From the NCBI RefSeq assembly GCF_024753135.1, contig NZ_JANUGP010000028.1:1-64000 (forward strand): a DNA stretch of 64,000 nucleotides. The letters run 5' to 3'. This document shows positions 27,200-34,883 of the stretch, one piece after another (the stretch's first letter is position 1; the number at the start of each line of letters is the position of its first letter). The stretch is from Streptomyces pyxinicus. Lineage in GTDB: Bacteria; Actinomycetota; Actinomycetes; Streptomycetales; Streptomycetaceae. Under the pieces are notes generated by a model, which saw only the letters and a list, made by a program, of their open reading frames with translations, was not told where the DNA came from and searched no databases. The position numbers and the translations under genes were made by a program.

Positions 27200-28240
27200 T
27201 CAGTCGTCCGAGGCCCCCTCTCCGGGGGTGGTGCCAGGTACACCCTCCACCCCCGCGAGGACCTTCGCCTCCACCTCCGGGTCGAGCCCGGGAGGGGTAC
27301 GGTCGGGCCGCTGCGGCGCGGTGCCGCCGAGGTCCGTCAGCCAGCGCCAGGTGTCCGCGACGGTCTCGCCGACCGGCCGGCACGCCAGACCGGTGGCCAG
27401 CGCCGGGGACACGTCGGCGCGGTGCACGCCCGCGTACCCCTCGCTCTCCGGCGGCAGCCAGACCGGCAGCTGCGTCCACGGCTCGATCCCGGCGCCGAGG
27501 ATCACCTCCGGGTCCGTCCAGCGCAGTTCGGCGGCCGAGCCGGTGACGCGAACGCAGGCCGCCAGCAGCTCGCCCATGGTGCTGTGGCCGGGCGGGGCGG
27601 CCAGGTCGTACGGCCCGCTCAGCTCCCGCGCCACGGCCCCGGTGATCCAGCCGGCCAGGTCGCGGACGTCGATGAACTGCACCGGGAGCGTCCGCGGGCC
27701 GGGCGCGAGGACGGGTCCGCCCCGGGCGATCCGGCCCAGCCACCAGGGCAGCCGCCCCACGTTCTCGTACGGCCCGAGGATCAGCCCGGCCCGCACCAGC
27801 AGCGAGTCCGCCGCGCCGAAGGCCTCCAGCGCGGCCAGTTCACCGCCCCGCTTGTCCCGCGCGTAGTCGCTCGCGCCCGCGTCGGCGGCGGCGCCCTCGA
27901 CCAGGCTCCCGGCGCCGGTGGCCGGCCAGGGCCAGGTGTACACCGACCGGCTGGACACGTACACGTACCGCCGGGCGCGGTCCCGCAGCAGCCGTGCCGC
28001 GTCCAGCACGGTGCGGGGTGCCCCCGACCAGGTGTCGACCACGGCGTCCCAGGTGCCGTCCGACGCCGCGAGGGCGGCGAGGCCGTCCGGTGCGGTGCGG
28101 TCGCCGTGCAGCGACCGCACCCCCGCCGGTGCCGGGTGCCGTCCCCGGTGGAAGACGGTCACCTCCCAGCCGCGCTCGCGCGCCGCCGCCACCACGGCCC
28201 GCCCCGCGAACTCCGTTCCGCCCAGCACGAGAAGTCTCAT
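27200..28240 (-). CDS. NAD-dependent epimerase/dehydratase (SDR family)
   Basis: This 346-residue extended short-chain dehydrogenase has the nucleotide-binding LVLGGTEFAGRAVV at the N-terminus, the strand YVYVSSRSVYTW and a downstream YARDKRGGE with the catalytic Tyr-x3-Lys pattern. The C-terminal half contains VQFIDVRDLAGWI, typical of isomerase/reductase-like epimerases. It probably modifies a sugar nucleotide or related carbonyl substrate; the substrate is not evident. The ATG at 28240 aligns directly with the Rossmann fold. It is upstream of the two-component genes on the same strand, 31 bases away, and may share their transcript. Confidence 0.85.
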   Translation of the reverse strand: MRLLVLGGTEFAGRAVVAAARERGWEVTVFHRGRHPAPAGVRSLHGDRTAPDGLAALAASDGTWDAVVDTWSGAPRTVLDAARLLRDRARRYVYVSSRSVYTWPWPATGAGSLVEGAAADAGASDYARDKRGGELAALEAFGAADSLLVRAGLILGPYENVGRLPWWLGRIARGGPVLAPGPRTLPVQFIDVRDLAGWITGAVARELSGPYDLAAPPGHSTMGELLAACVRVTGSAAELRWTDPEVILGAGIEPWTQLPVWLPPESEGYAGVHRADVSPALATGLACRPVGETVADTWRWLTDLGGTAPQRPDRTPPGLDPEVEAKVLAGVEGVPGTTPGEGASDD

Positions 28241-28306
28241 GCCGGTGATCGTGCCCGGTCGGGGCGTCCGGCGGTACGGCGCTCTGCCCAGGGCAGAGCC
28301 GGGGGA

Positions 28307-28891
28307 TCAACGGCCGGTCGGCGGGGTGTACTTGTAGCCGACCCGGCGCACCGTCTGGATGGCCTGGCGGTGCTGGGCGCCCAGCTTGCGGCGCAGCCGG
28401 GCGATGTGGACGTCGACGGTGCGGCCGTCGCCGACGTGGCCGTAGCCCCACACCGTGGTGACCAGCTGGTCGCGGGTGTGCACCCGGTTCGGGTGCGCCA
28501 CCAGGTGGGCGAGCAGCTCGAACTCCAGGTAGGTGAGGTCGAGATCGCGGCCGTCCACGCCGGCGGTGCGCTGTACGGAGTCGATCCGCACCAGCGGCTC
28601 GCCGCCGGCCGCCGGTCCGGTGCCCGCGTCAGCCGCCTGGTTGGGTACGGCAACCGGGAGGAACGGGGGCTGCTGGTCGGCGGGGACCAGCACCAGGTAG
28701 CCGACCATCGGGGGCCGGCCGGGCAGGGCGGGCAGGGTGTGCTGCGGTGCGGGCAGCCAGGTGGCGCCCGGGGGCAGGAAGTCCGCGACGTCCACCACCT
28801 CGTCCCGGTCGACGGCGCGCAGCCGGTGCCGGGTGCCGTTCGGGGTGGGGGCGGTCAGGGCGGCGGTGGGCAGGGAACGAGTGGTCGCCAT
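28307..28891 (-). CDS. glnRII: OmpR-type winged-helix regulator, probably GlnRII
   Basis: This is a 194-residue regulator with an OmpR/PhoB-type DNA-binding domain in its second half (LTYLEFELLAHLVAHPNRVH, then RTVDVHIARLRRKLG). Residues 1-90 are Pro-rich and carry no receiver Asp, so it is not a standard response regulator. In S. coelicolor the GlnR paralogue GlnRII is, as I recall, encoded a few genes from glnII and binds upstream of glnA, glnII and other nitrogen genes; this gene has that position and domain. The name therefore rests on domain plus location. No strong ribosome site is visible before the ATG. It is separated from glnII by a 500-base gap. Confidence 0.7.
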   Translation of the reverse strand: MATTRSLPTAALTAPTPNGTRHRLRAVDRDEVVDVADFLPPGATWLPAPQHTLPALPGRPPMVGYLVLVPADQQPPFLPVAVPNQAADAGTGPAAGGEPLVRIDSVQRTAGVDGRDLDLTYLEFELLAHLVAHPNRVHTRDQLVTTVWGYGHVGDGRTVDVHIARLRRKLGAQHRQAIQTVRRVGYKYTPPTGR

Positions 28892-29337
28892 GAGAGGTCA
28901 GCTCTTTCGCGCGAGGAGTTCGTCGGGCGGGACGGCGGCCGCGATTCGTGGTCGGGCGCACCGAGGGGACGTACGTCGTGTCGCGCTGGCCGAAGGCCGG
29001 GGTGTACGGCTTTAGCGGGCCGGCGCGTTCGTCGCGCGGCAACACACCCGGTCGAAGTCGTGGTGCTGACGGGAAGGCCAGAAGGGCTCAAGGTCGTGGC
29101 GACCCGTCGCGGAGTTCCTCTGGAAGCTGGCCATGGGCCCATTGAAGCAGACAAGGCCGCCGGGCAGGACCCTCCTCTCACTGCTTGGACGCCTCCTTGG
29201 CGTGAAGTTGACGTTGGGTGCGGCCGGACCCGGTTCACAAGCCGCTGGTCAGCGGCTTTCGTCCACTCAGGGTGTCCGGATCGCTGTCTCGGCATACGGA
29301 CAGGGGCCTGGGTCGGGGTGCGCGCGGAACGCCCGGA
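28892..29337. other. Intergenic region between glnRII and glnII, no gene seen
   Basis: About 450 bases without a convincing coding frame. It should contain the promoter of the winged-helix gene. A compact hairpin, AAGCCGCTG (29239-29247) with CAGCGGCTT (29250-29258), followed by TC, lies in the middle and could end a short transcript. I see no riboswitch or tRNA fold. Confidence 0.5.
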
Positions 29338-29368
29338 GGGGGCGCCCGCCGGTGTGGCGGGCGCCCCC
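29338..29368. terminator. Terminator after glnII
   Basis: GGGGGCGCCCGCC (29338-29350) and GGCGGGCGCCCCC (29356-29368) form a perfect 13-bp stem with a 5-base loop, 27 bases after the glnII stop on the minus strand. Confidence 0.85.
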
Positions 29369-29395
29369 TTCACGCATGGTCCGCGGGTGCCGGGA

Positions 29396-30427
29396 TCAGA
29401 CCTGGCCGGCCTTCTCCAGGGCCGAGCAGCAGGTGTCCACCAGCAGGCGGGTCACGGTGTACGGGTCCACGTTGGCGTTCGGACGGCGGTCCTCGATGTA
29501 GCCCTTGCCGTCCTTCTCCACCTGCCACGGGATGCGCACCGAGGCGCCGCGGTCGGAGACGCCGTAGGTGAACGTGTCCCAGGGCGCCGTCTCGTGCAGC
29601 CCCGTCAGGCGGTCGTCGATGCCGGCGCCGTAGTTCTTGACGTGGTCCAGCGGCTTCGAGCCCTCGCCGAGCGACTCGCACGCGGTGATGATCGCGTCGT
29701 AGCCCTCGCGCATGGCCTTGGTGGAGAAGTTGGTGTGCGCGCCCGCGCCGTTCCAGTCGCCCTTGACCGGCTTCGGGTCCAGGGTCGCGGAGACGCCGAA
29801 GTCCTCGGCGGTGCGGTACAGCAGCCAGCGGGCCACCCACAGCTGGTCGGAGACCTCCAGCGGGGCGAGCGGGCCGACCTGGAACTCCCACTGGCCGGGC
29901 ATGACCTCGGCGTTGATGCCGGAGATGCCGAGACCGGCCTTCAGGCAGTTCTCCAGGTGGGCCTCGACCACGTCACGGCCGAAGATCTCGTCGGCGCCGA
30001 CACCGCAGTAGTAGCCGCCCTGCGGGGCCGGGAAGCCGTTCTCCGGGAAGCCGAGCGGACGGGTGCCGTCGAAGAAGGTGTACTCCTGCTCGATGCCGAA
30101 GACCGGCTCCTGCGCGGCGAACTCCGCGGCGACCTCGGCCAGCGCGGCCCGGGTGTTGGACGGGTGCGGGGCCATGTCCGTGGTCAGGACCTCGCACAGC
30201 ACCAGCACGTCGTCGCCGCCGCGGATCGGGTCGGGACAGGTGAAGACCGGCTTCAGCACGCAGTCCGAGGCGTGGCCCTCGGCCTGGTTGGTGGAGGAGC
30301 CGTCGAAGCCCCAGATCGGCAGCGCGTCCAGACCGGCCTGAGTACCCGTGATGATCTTCGTCTTGGAACGGAGCTTGGCCGTCGGCGCGGTGCCGTCGAT
30401 CCAGATGTACTCAGCCTTGAAGGTCAC
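29396..30427 (-). CDS. glnII: GlnII, type II (eukaryotic-like) glutamine synthetase
   Basis: This 343-residue ATP-dependent enzyme makes glutamine from glutamate and ammonium. Its length and motifs are those of the octameric type II enzyme: FKAEYIWIDGT at the N-terminus, GFDGSSTNQAEG, FGIEQEYTFFD, GPYxGVGA-like YYCGVGADEI, MPGQWEFQVGP, NGAGAHTNFSTKAM and RGASVRIPW. It lacks the adenylylation tyrosine loop of GlnA, so GlnE should not act on it. The start is GTG, preceded by an AAGGA. A helically phased row of GlnR-type boxes lies 90-140 bases upstream, implying nitrogen control. The heat-labile GlnII of Streptomyces is normally secondary to GlnA. Confidence 0.97.
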   Translation of the reverse strand: MTFKAEYIWIDGTAPTAKLRSKTKIITGTQAGLDALPIWGFDGSSTNQAEGHASDCVLKPVFTCPDPIRGGDDVLVLCEVLTTDMAPHPSNTRAALAEVAAEFAAQEPVFGIEQEYTFFDGTRPLGFPENGFPAPQGGYYCGVGADEIFGRDVVEAHLENCLKAGLGISGINAEVMPGQWEFQVGPLAPLEVSDQLWVARWLLYRTAEDFGVSATLDPKPVKGDWNGAGAHTNFSTKAMREGYDAIITACESLGEGSKPLDHVKNYGAGIDDRLTGLHETAPWDTFTYGVSDRGASVRIPWQVEKDGKGYIEDRRPNANVDPYTVTRLLVDTCCSALEKAGQV

Positions 30428-30516
30428 GGGGCCACATCCTTAAGCGTGGGTCGGGCGCCCTCGCGCGTACCGCTGCGCTGCGGCCCGGGGGCACCGCTCG
30501 ATCTGCCGAGCAGCCT

Positions 30517-30565
30517 GTCAACAGGCCGTTTCCCACCCATTGCCCGAGTGTGAACCCCGTGTTAC
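30517..30565 (-). promoter_or_regulatory. glnII: GlnR boxes upstream of glnII
   Basis: On the minus strand the order is GTAAC (30565-30561), TTCAC (30554-30550), a weak GCAAT (30543-30539), GAAAC (30532-30528) and TTGAC (30521-30517), each 5-mer separated by exactly six bases. The known Streptomyces GlnR site alternates gTnAC and GaAAC with six-base spacers. The 11-base phasing makes chance unlikely. Confidence 0.85.
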
Positions 30566-30677
30566 CGGGTGTTTTTCCGGCCGGTCCCCTCTTGTGGGGC
30601 GGGGCCGGGCGGGGTATGGGCGGCCTCGGTCGCGGACGACGAGGTGACGGCGAAGCGGCCCCCGGACCGAGCGAGCA

Positions 30678-30712
30678 GGCCGGCGACCGTCACCCCCGTA
30701 CGGTCGCCGGCC
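30678..30712. terminator. Terminator after the secreted protein gene
   Basis: GGCCGGCGACCGT (30678-30690) and ACGGTCGCCGGCC (30700-30712) form a perfect 13-bp stem with a 9-base loop, about 50 bases past the stop of the minus-strand secreted-protein gene. It insulates glnII from that gene. Confidence 0.8.
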
Positions 30713-30764
30713 CGGCCGACCGGCTGGACGAACCTGGCCGGCCACCTGGTCGGTTTCCCGAGTC

Positions 30765-31391
30765 TCACCCCACCTTCTCGATGACCGCGCGGCGGATGAG
30801 CAACTTGCCGGGTTCCCGGACCTGCTCGAAGGCCGCGTTGTTGAGCAGTACGCAACTGCCGGACGGTGACGTGACCTTGACCGTCGTGGACTTGTCGTTG
30901 TCCAGGTTGGTCACCTTCAGCGTGGTGCCGGCCGGGAACCGGCCACTGGACGCGGCCGGGGCGCCGCCCTCGCCGGACAGCGTGACGGTGGACCCCTTGC
31001 AGACCTGCTGACCGGTGCCGGTGCCGGTTTGCTTTCCGGCGGCGCCCTGCCCCGACCGGGAGTCCTGAGCCGACTCCCCAACGGTGCAACCGGACGCCTT
31101 CTGCTGGACCTTGATCTGCGCGATGACCGCCTCGCGGTTGGCGATCCGGGCCGCCGACTGCGCGTCGGGCTTCGCCTTCTGGTCGTCGATGAACCGCTGG
31201 TTGTTGCCGAGGGCGGTGGCGAGGCCCTGGCAGACGGTCGAGTCGCCGGCCGACAGCGTCTTCGCCTCCGCCGGAGACTGCGACGCGTTCGAGGTGCCGG
31301 CCAGCGCGAAGGCCCCGCCGCCCGCCACCGCCGCGGCACTGACGAGCAGCGCGATCTTCTTCTTCGTACCGAGTGTTCTCCTGCGCGACAT
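30765..31391 (-). CDS. Secreted protein of unknown function
   Basis: This is a 208-residue exported protein with a signal peptide (MSRRRTLGTKKKIALLVSAA, cleaved near NASQS). The mature part has a helical segment (about 45-100), a Ser/Gly/Thr-rich linker, and a beta-rich C-terminal region of about 75 residues with two Cys (VCKGST and SCVLLN). AGGAGG lies before the ATG. I recognise no family. It lies upstream of glnII on the same strand but is separated by a terminator and the GlnR boxes, so it is probably an independent gene. Confidence 0.83.
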   Translation of the reverse strand: MSRRRTLGTKKKIALLVSAAAVAGGGAFALAGTSNASQSPAEAKTLSAGDSTVCQGLATALGNNQRFIDDQKAKPDAQSAARIANREAVIAQIKVQQKASGCTVGESAQDSRSGQGAAGKQTGTGTGQQVCKGSTVTLSGEGGAPAASSGRFPAGTTLKVTNLDNDKSTTVKVTSPSGSCVLLNNAAFEQVREPGKLLIRRAVIEKVG

Positions 31392-31513
31392 GCGCGCCTC
31401 CTGAAAGAGCCGGGGGAGCGTACGCCGCTATGTACGAGATGCCGAACGAGGTTACTCAGTCGTTACCGTGCGACCTGAAGTAACCTGCGTCACACGGGAG
31501 TTGCCCGACCGCG

Positions 31514-31879
31514 TCACCTGCTCCGGGACAGCGCCTCCCGTACGGCCTCCTCGGTGCGGGCCACCACGGCCGTACCGTCGTCGGCGGTGATGATCGGGCG
31601 CTGGATGAGCTTCGGGTGCGCGGCGAGCGCGGCCACCCACCGGTCCCGCGCCCCCGCGTCCCGGGGCCAGTCCTTCAGCCCCAGTTCCTTCGCGGCCGCC
31701 TCCTGGGTGCGGGTGATGTCCCACGGCTCCAGGCCCAGCCGGTCCAGCACGTCCCTGATCTCGTCCTCGCCCGGCACGTCCTCCAGGTACCGGCGCACGG
31801 TGTACTCGGCCCCCTCGGCGTCGAGCAGACCGAGTGCGCCGCGGCACTTCGAACAGGCCGGATTGATCCAGATCTCCAT
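31514..31879 (-). CDS. ArsC/Spx-like thioredoxin-fold protein
   Basis: This is a 121-residue protein of the arsenate reductase ArsC (glutaredoxin-linked) family. MEIWINPACSKCRGALGLLD carries the reactive Cys in the N-terminal loop, and LIQRPIITADDG carries the conserved RP region. It may reduce arsenate or act as a redox regulator; the NPACSKC loop differs from the classical NPxCGTSR, so arsenate reduction is not certain. I chose the ATG at 31879, although GGGAGG is only one base upstream of it; a GTG at 31888 is the alternative. It is divergent from the small gene at 32043. Confidence 0.82.
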   Translation of the reverse strand: MEIWINPACSKCRGALGLLDAEGAEYTVRRYLEDVPGEDEIRDVLDRLGLEPWDITRTQEAAAKELGLKDWPRDAGARDRWVAALAAHPKLIQRPIITADDGTAVVARTEEAVREALSRSR

Positions 31880-32042
31880 GCCTCCCACGCTACGCGAGAA
31901 CCGTTCTCACCCCAGGTCACAGCGGCCCCGAAACCCTTGTGGCCAGGGGCTTCTGTCAGTGGTGGGCCGTAGAATGGAAGCAGTGTTCGAGGGCATCGCC
32001 GGACTCTCCCGGCGGTGTCCTGACCGCGACAGGAGGATGCCC

Positions 32043-32357
32043 GTGCCCGCTGCCGCCCTGCGGACGAAGCCGTCGCCGACCCAGTCCACCGCGCAGCACC
32101 CCGTGCTGTTCGACTCGCCCTACCAGCCCCCGACGAAGCGCCCCCTGCCCGCCGGCCGCCCGCGTGACTGGTACGTCAGCCACAACCGGCGTCTGAAGGC
32201 CATGCGCCTCGCCATAGCCCTGCTCGACTCCGGCATCTACCTGCCGGCCCAGGCCCACGACGAGGCGATCCGCGACACCGCGGCGGAGCTGGGGATGCGT
32301 CCGCCGTCCGGCACGACGTGCCACATGGTGCGCGCGTTCATGCGCTACAGCCGCTGA
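32043..32357 (+). CDS. Small conserved protein of unknown function
   Basis: This encodes a 104-residue basic protein with no signal peptide, with a Pro-rich first third (PYQPPTKRPLPAGRPRDWYV) and a helical remainder (NRRLKAMRLAIALLDSG, RDTAAELGM). The ribosome site AGGAGG (32031-32036) abuts an ATG at 32037 with no spacer, but stands six bases from the GTG at 32043, which I therefore take as the start. I do not recognise the family. A run of 8-base repeats begins at its stop codon. Confidence 0.75.
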   Translation: MPAAALRTKPSPTQSTAQHPVLFDSPYQPPTKRPLPAGRPRDWYVSHNRRLKAMRLAIALLDSGIYLPAQAHDEAIRDTAAELGMRPPSGTTCHMVRAFMRYSR

Positions 32358-32403
32358 GCCGCTGAGCCGCTGATGCGGTGATGCGGTGATGCGGTGATGC
32401 GGT
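32350..32403. repeat. 8-bp tandem repeats at a gene end
   Basis: Three copies of GCCGCTGA (32350-32373) run into four copies of GATGCGGT (32372-32403). The stop codon of the upstream small gene lies in the first unit, so copy changes after it would not alter the protein. The array is immediately followed by a terminator. Confidence 0.9.
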
Positions 32404-32407
32404 GAGC

Positions 32408-32450
32408 GGATGCCGGGTGCCCTTCCGTGCGGATCGGGCACCCGGCATCC
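32408..32450. terminator. Bidirectional terminator
   Basis: GGATGCCGGGTGCCC (32408-32422) and GGGCACCCGGCATCC (32436-32450) form a perfect 15-bp stem with a 13-base loop between convergent genes. Confidence 0.85.
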
Positions 32451-32451
32451 G

Positions 32452-33186
32452 TCACTTCGCCCGGGCCGGCGTCTCCAGCAGCGCGGCCACCAACTCCCGC
32501 CGGTCCTCGGCGTGGTCGCGGTACCACAGCCCCAGGAAGTGGTCGGCGCCCGGCAGTTCGAGCCGGGTGTACGCGGCCTTGGCCGACACCGCGTCCCGCA
32601 CCGCCCGGGTCACGTCCGGCGGGATGATCGTGTCGTCCCCCGGCACGACCAGCACCGCCCGGCCCTCGTACGAGGCGAGCGCCGACAGGGCCGGAGAGTC
32701 GCGCCAGGTGTCCGGCGTCCGGATGACCTCGCTGAAGCGGCTGTCCCCGGTGCCGAAGGGCAGGTCCCAGGCCTCGGCGGCGTAGACGGCGGGCGCGCAC
32801 AGGCCGAGGGCCGCCACCCGGCGCCCGTAGTGCCCCGCCAGGTCGGCGACGGTCTGGCCGCTCATGCTGAAGCCGACCAGCACCAGCGGATCGTCCGCCG
32901 GCGCGTGCGCGTCCAGCACCGACACGGCCTGCTCGAACCTGCGCCGGAGACTCAGCTCGGCCGGCGTGCCGCTGCTCTCGCCGTGCCCGGAGAAGTCGAC
33001 CGCCAGGGCCAGACACCCCTGCCGGGCGAACTCCTCGGCCAACGGCACCAGCCGCTCCTTGCTGCCGTTGCCGGCGCCGTGCAGCAGCAGGACGGTCGCC
33101 CGGCCGGGGGCGCCGACGGCCACCGCGTCCAGCCGCTCGCCGTCGGTGTCGTGCGTGAAGAAGGAGAGTTCCGCCATGGACGCCAT
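32452..33186 (-). CDS. Alpha/beta hydrolase
   Basis: This is a 244-residue serine hydrolase of the alpha/beta fold. LLLHGAGNGSKER forms the oxyanion-hole region, GFSMSGQ carries the nucleophilic Ser, PGDDTIIPP the acid residue and LPGADHFLGLW the catalytic His. It has no signal peptide, so it acts in the cytosol. The substrate is not evident. An in-frame ATG at 33177 (MAELSFF) is an equally plausible start. It follows pspAB on the same strand after a gap of about 36 bases, so it may belong to the htpX-pspAB transcript. It ends at the shared terminator. Confidence 0.88.
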   Translation of the reverse strand: MASMAELSFFTHDTDGERLDAVAVGAPGRATVLLLHGAGNGSKERLVPLAEEFARQGCLALAVDFSGHGESSGTPAELSLRRRFEQAVSVLDAHAPADDPLVLVGFSMSGQTVADLAGHYGRRVAALGLCAPAVYAAEAWDLPFGTGDSRFSEVIRTPDTWRDSPALSALASYEGRAVLVVPGDDTIIPPDVTRAVRDAVSAKAAYTRLELPGADHFLGLWYRDHAEDRRELVAALLETPARAK

Positions 33187-33222
33187 TCACTCACGCCCGG
33201 AGCCCCGCCCGGCGAACCGGGG

Positions 33223-33807
33223 TCACAGGCCGGGGGCGCCCCACACCGGGAACCAGCGGCCGAGGTCCTGCTCGATCCGCAGGTCGTCGCCGAGGGCCGC
33301 CCTCACCCGCAGTTCCAGCGCGTTGTCCCGCCGCTCGCCGGCGCCGGGCAGCGGGGCGAAGGGGTAGAAGGTGCCGCGTTTGTAGAGGTAGACCAGGGCC
33401 AGTCGCCGGCCCGCGTCGTCGGTGAAGTCGGCCAGGGAGCACAGCAGCTGGGGGCCGAAGCCGTTGACCTCCATGGAGCTGTTGACCGCGTGCAGGTCGT
33501 TGACCAGCTGCGGCAGCTGGTCCGGGGTGCGGCGCGAGACCAGCCAGGAGTAGCCGTACCCGTCCTGGGCCAGCTCCACCGGCGGGCCGGTGCGGTCGGC
33601 GTCGGCGTCCAGCAGCGCCTGCACCTCCCGGTGGGTCTGCTCGAAGGCCGCGCCCTCCACCGTGGCGAAGCACACCGCGCCGGTGCCGGTCGGCGTGAAA
33701 CCGGCCGCCGCCTGGAGGGTGACGGCCGCCGAGGGCAGCGCGAAGAGCCGGTCGAGATCGGGCGCGACGGGTTTCGTACGGCCCAACAGGATGTCCAGCA
33801 GCCCCAC
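33223..33807 (-). CDS. pspAB: PspAB, PspA-associated protein
   Basis: This 194-residue soluble protein begins MGLLDILLGRTKPV and carries the conserved GYGYSWLVSRRTPDQLPQLV region of the PspA-associated PspAB family. From comparative genomics, PspAB accompanies the PspA membrane-stress system and is often next to an HtpX protease, as here (40 bases downstream of htpX, same strand). No enzymatic motif is visible. The start is a GTG. A role in membrane-integrity response is inferred from the family and the neighbour. Confidence 0.85.
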   Translation of the reverse strand: MGLLDILLGRTKPVAPDLDRLFALPSAAVTLQAAAGFTPTGTGAVCFATVEGAAFEQTHREVQALLDADADRTGPPVELAQDGYGYSWLVSRRTPDQLPQLVNDLHAVNSSMEVNGFGPQLLCSLADFTDDAGRRLALVYLYKRGTFYPFAPLPGAGERRDNALELRVRAALGDDLRIEQDLGRWFPVWGAPGL

Positions 33808-33847
33808 CGCTCACTCCGCCTTCCCGAGCGCCCGTCCGTGCTCCGTC

Positions 33848-34777
33848 TCAGTGTCCCTCGGACGCCGCCCCCGGCCGCGCGGCCTCGCCCAGCTCCACCG
33901 ACATCCGGCCGAGCTGCGCCAGCCGCTGCTCCAGGGTGGGGTGCGTGGAGAAGAACCGCTCGATGCCGGGCTCCTTGCCGATGGCCGGGGTGAAATAGAA
34001 CGCGTTGAACGCCTGGGCGGTGCGCAGGTCCTTGGTGGGGATCCGGGCGATGTCCCCGGTGACCTTGGTGAGCGCGGACGCCAGCGCCGAGGGCCGCCCG
34101 GTGAGCTGCGCCGCCGCCCGGTCCGCCGCCAGCTCCCGGTAGCGCGACAGCGCCCGGATCAACAGGAAACTGAGCGCGTACACGGCCGCCGAGACGCCCA
34201 TCACGGTGACGAACACGAGGGCGGTGTTCTGGTCCCGGCGGCCCCCGCCGAACAGCTGCGAGTAGAAGGCGAACCGTACGATCAGCCCCGCGATCACCCC
34301 GAGGAACGAGGCGATCGTGATCACCGCGACGTCCTTGTGCGCGACGTGCGACAGCTCGTGCGCGAGCACGCCCTCCAGCTCGGCCGGCTCCAGCCGGCGC
34401 AGCAGCCCCGTGGTCACACAGACCACCGCGTGATCGGGGTTGCGGCCGGTCGCGAACGCGTTCGGCATGTCCATCGCGGACACCGCCACCACCGGCTTCG
34501 GCATGTCCGCGATCGCGCACAGCCGGTCCACCACCGCGTGCAGCTCGGGATACTCCTCCCGCTCCACCACCCGCCCGCGCATCGCGAACATGGCGATCCG
34601 GTCGGAGAACCAGAACTGCGCCACGAACATCGCCCCGATCAGGACGACGACCAGCAGCCACGACTTCAGCAGCACGATCAGCGCGGCGACGAACCCCACG
34701 TACAGCAGCCCGAGCAGGAACAGCGTCAGGCCCATCCGTACGGTCAGCCGACGATCGCTCCGGAAGCGACTCCGCAT
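33848..34777 (-). CDS. htpX: HtpX, membrane zinc metalloprotease
   Basis: This 309-residue M48 protease degrades damaged membrane proteins. It has two N-terminal membrane helices (about 16-60), the zinc motif HELSHVAHKD on the cytosolic side, another hydrophobic pair (about 160-215) and the third zinc ligand in RYRELAADRAAAQ. The C-terminal STHPTLEQRLAQL is typical of the family. I placed the start at the ATG before RSRFRSD, since related proteins begin close to the first helix; no strong ribosome site is seen. It leads a likely operon with pspAB and the hydrolase gene. Confidence 0.93.
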   Translation of the reverse strand: MRSRFRSDRRLTVRMGLTLFLLGLLYVGFVAALIVLLKSWLLVVVLIGAMFVAQFWFSDRIAMFAMRGRVVEREEYPELHAVVDRLCAIADMPKPVVAVSAMDMPNAFATGRNPDHAVVCVTTGLLRRLEPAELEGVLAHELSHVAHKDVAVITIASFLGVIAGLIVRFAFYSQLFGGGRRDQNTALVFVTVMGVSAAVYALSFLLIRALSRYRELAADRAAAQLTGRPSALASALTKVTGDIARIPTKDLRTAQAFNAFYFTPAIGKEPGIERFFSTHPTLEQRLAQLGRMSVELGEAARPGAASEGH

Positions 34778-34883
34778 CTCACACCACCCCGCACTCAGGC
34801 ACTCGGCCCCGCTGTCCAGTGTGCACCCGCCGACTCCCATGGAGCCCTCCCGAACGGCCCTAGGAGCGGCAAAGGTCCCTGCC

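Noticed and set aside
29133..29501. 122-codon plus-strand frame beginning before the glnII terminator
   Set aside because: It runs antisense into glnII through the terminator hairpin and shows no protein features.
26723..30553. 1276-codon plus-strand frame over the kinase, epimerase, glnRII and glnII genes
   Set aside because: Runs antisense to five supported genes; composition is that of shadow translation.
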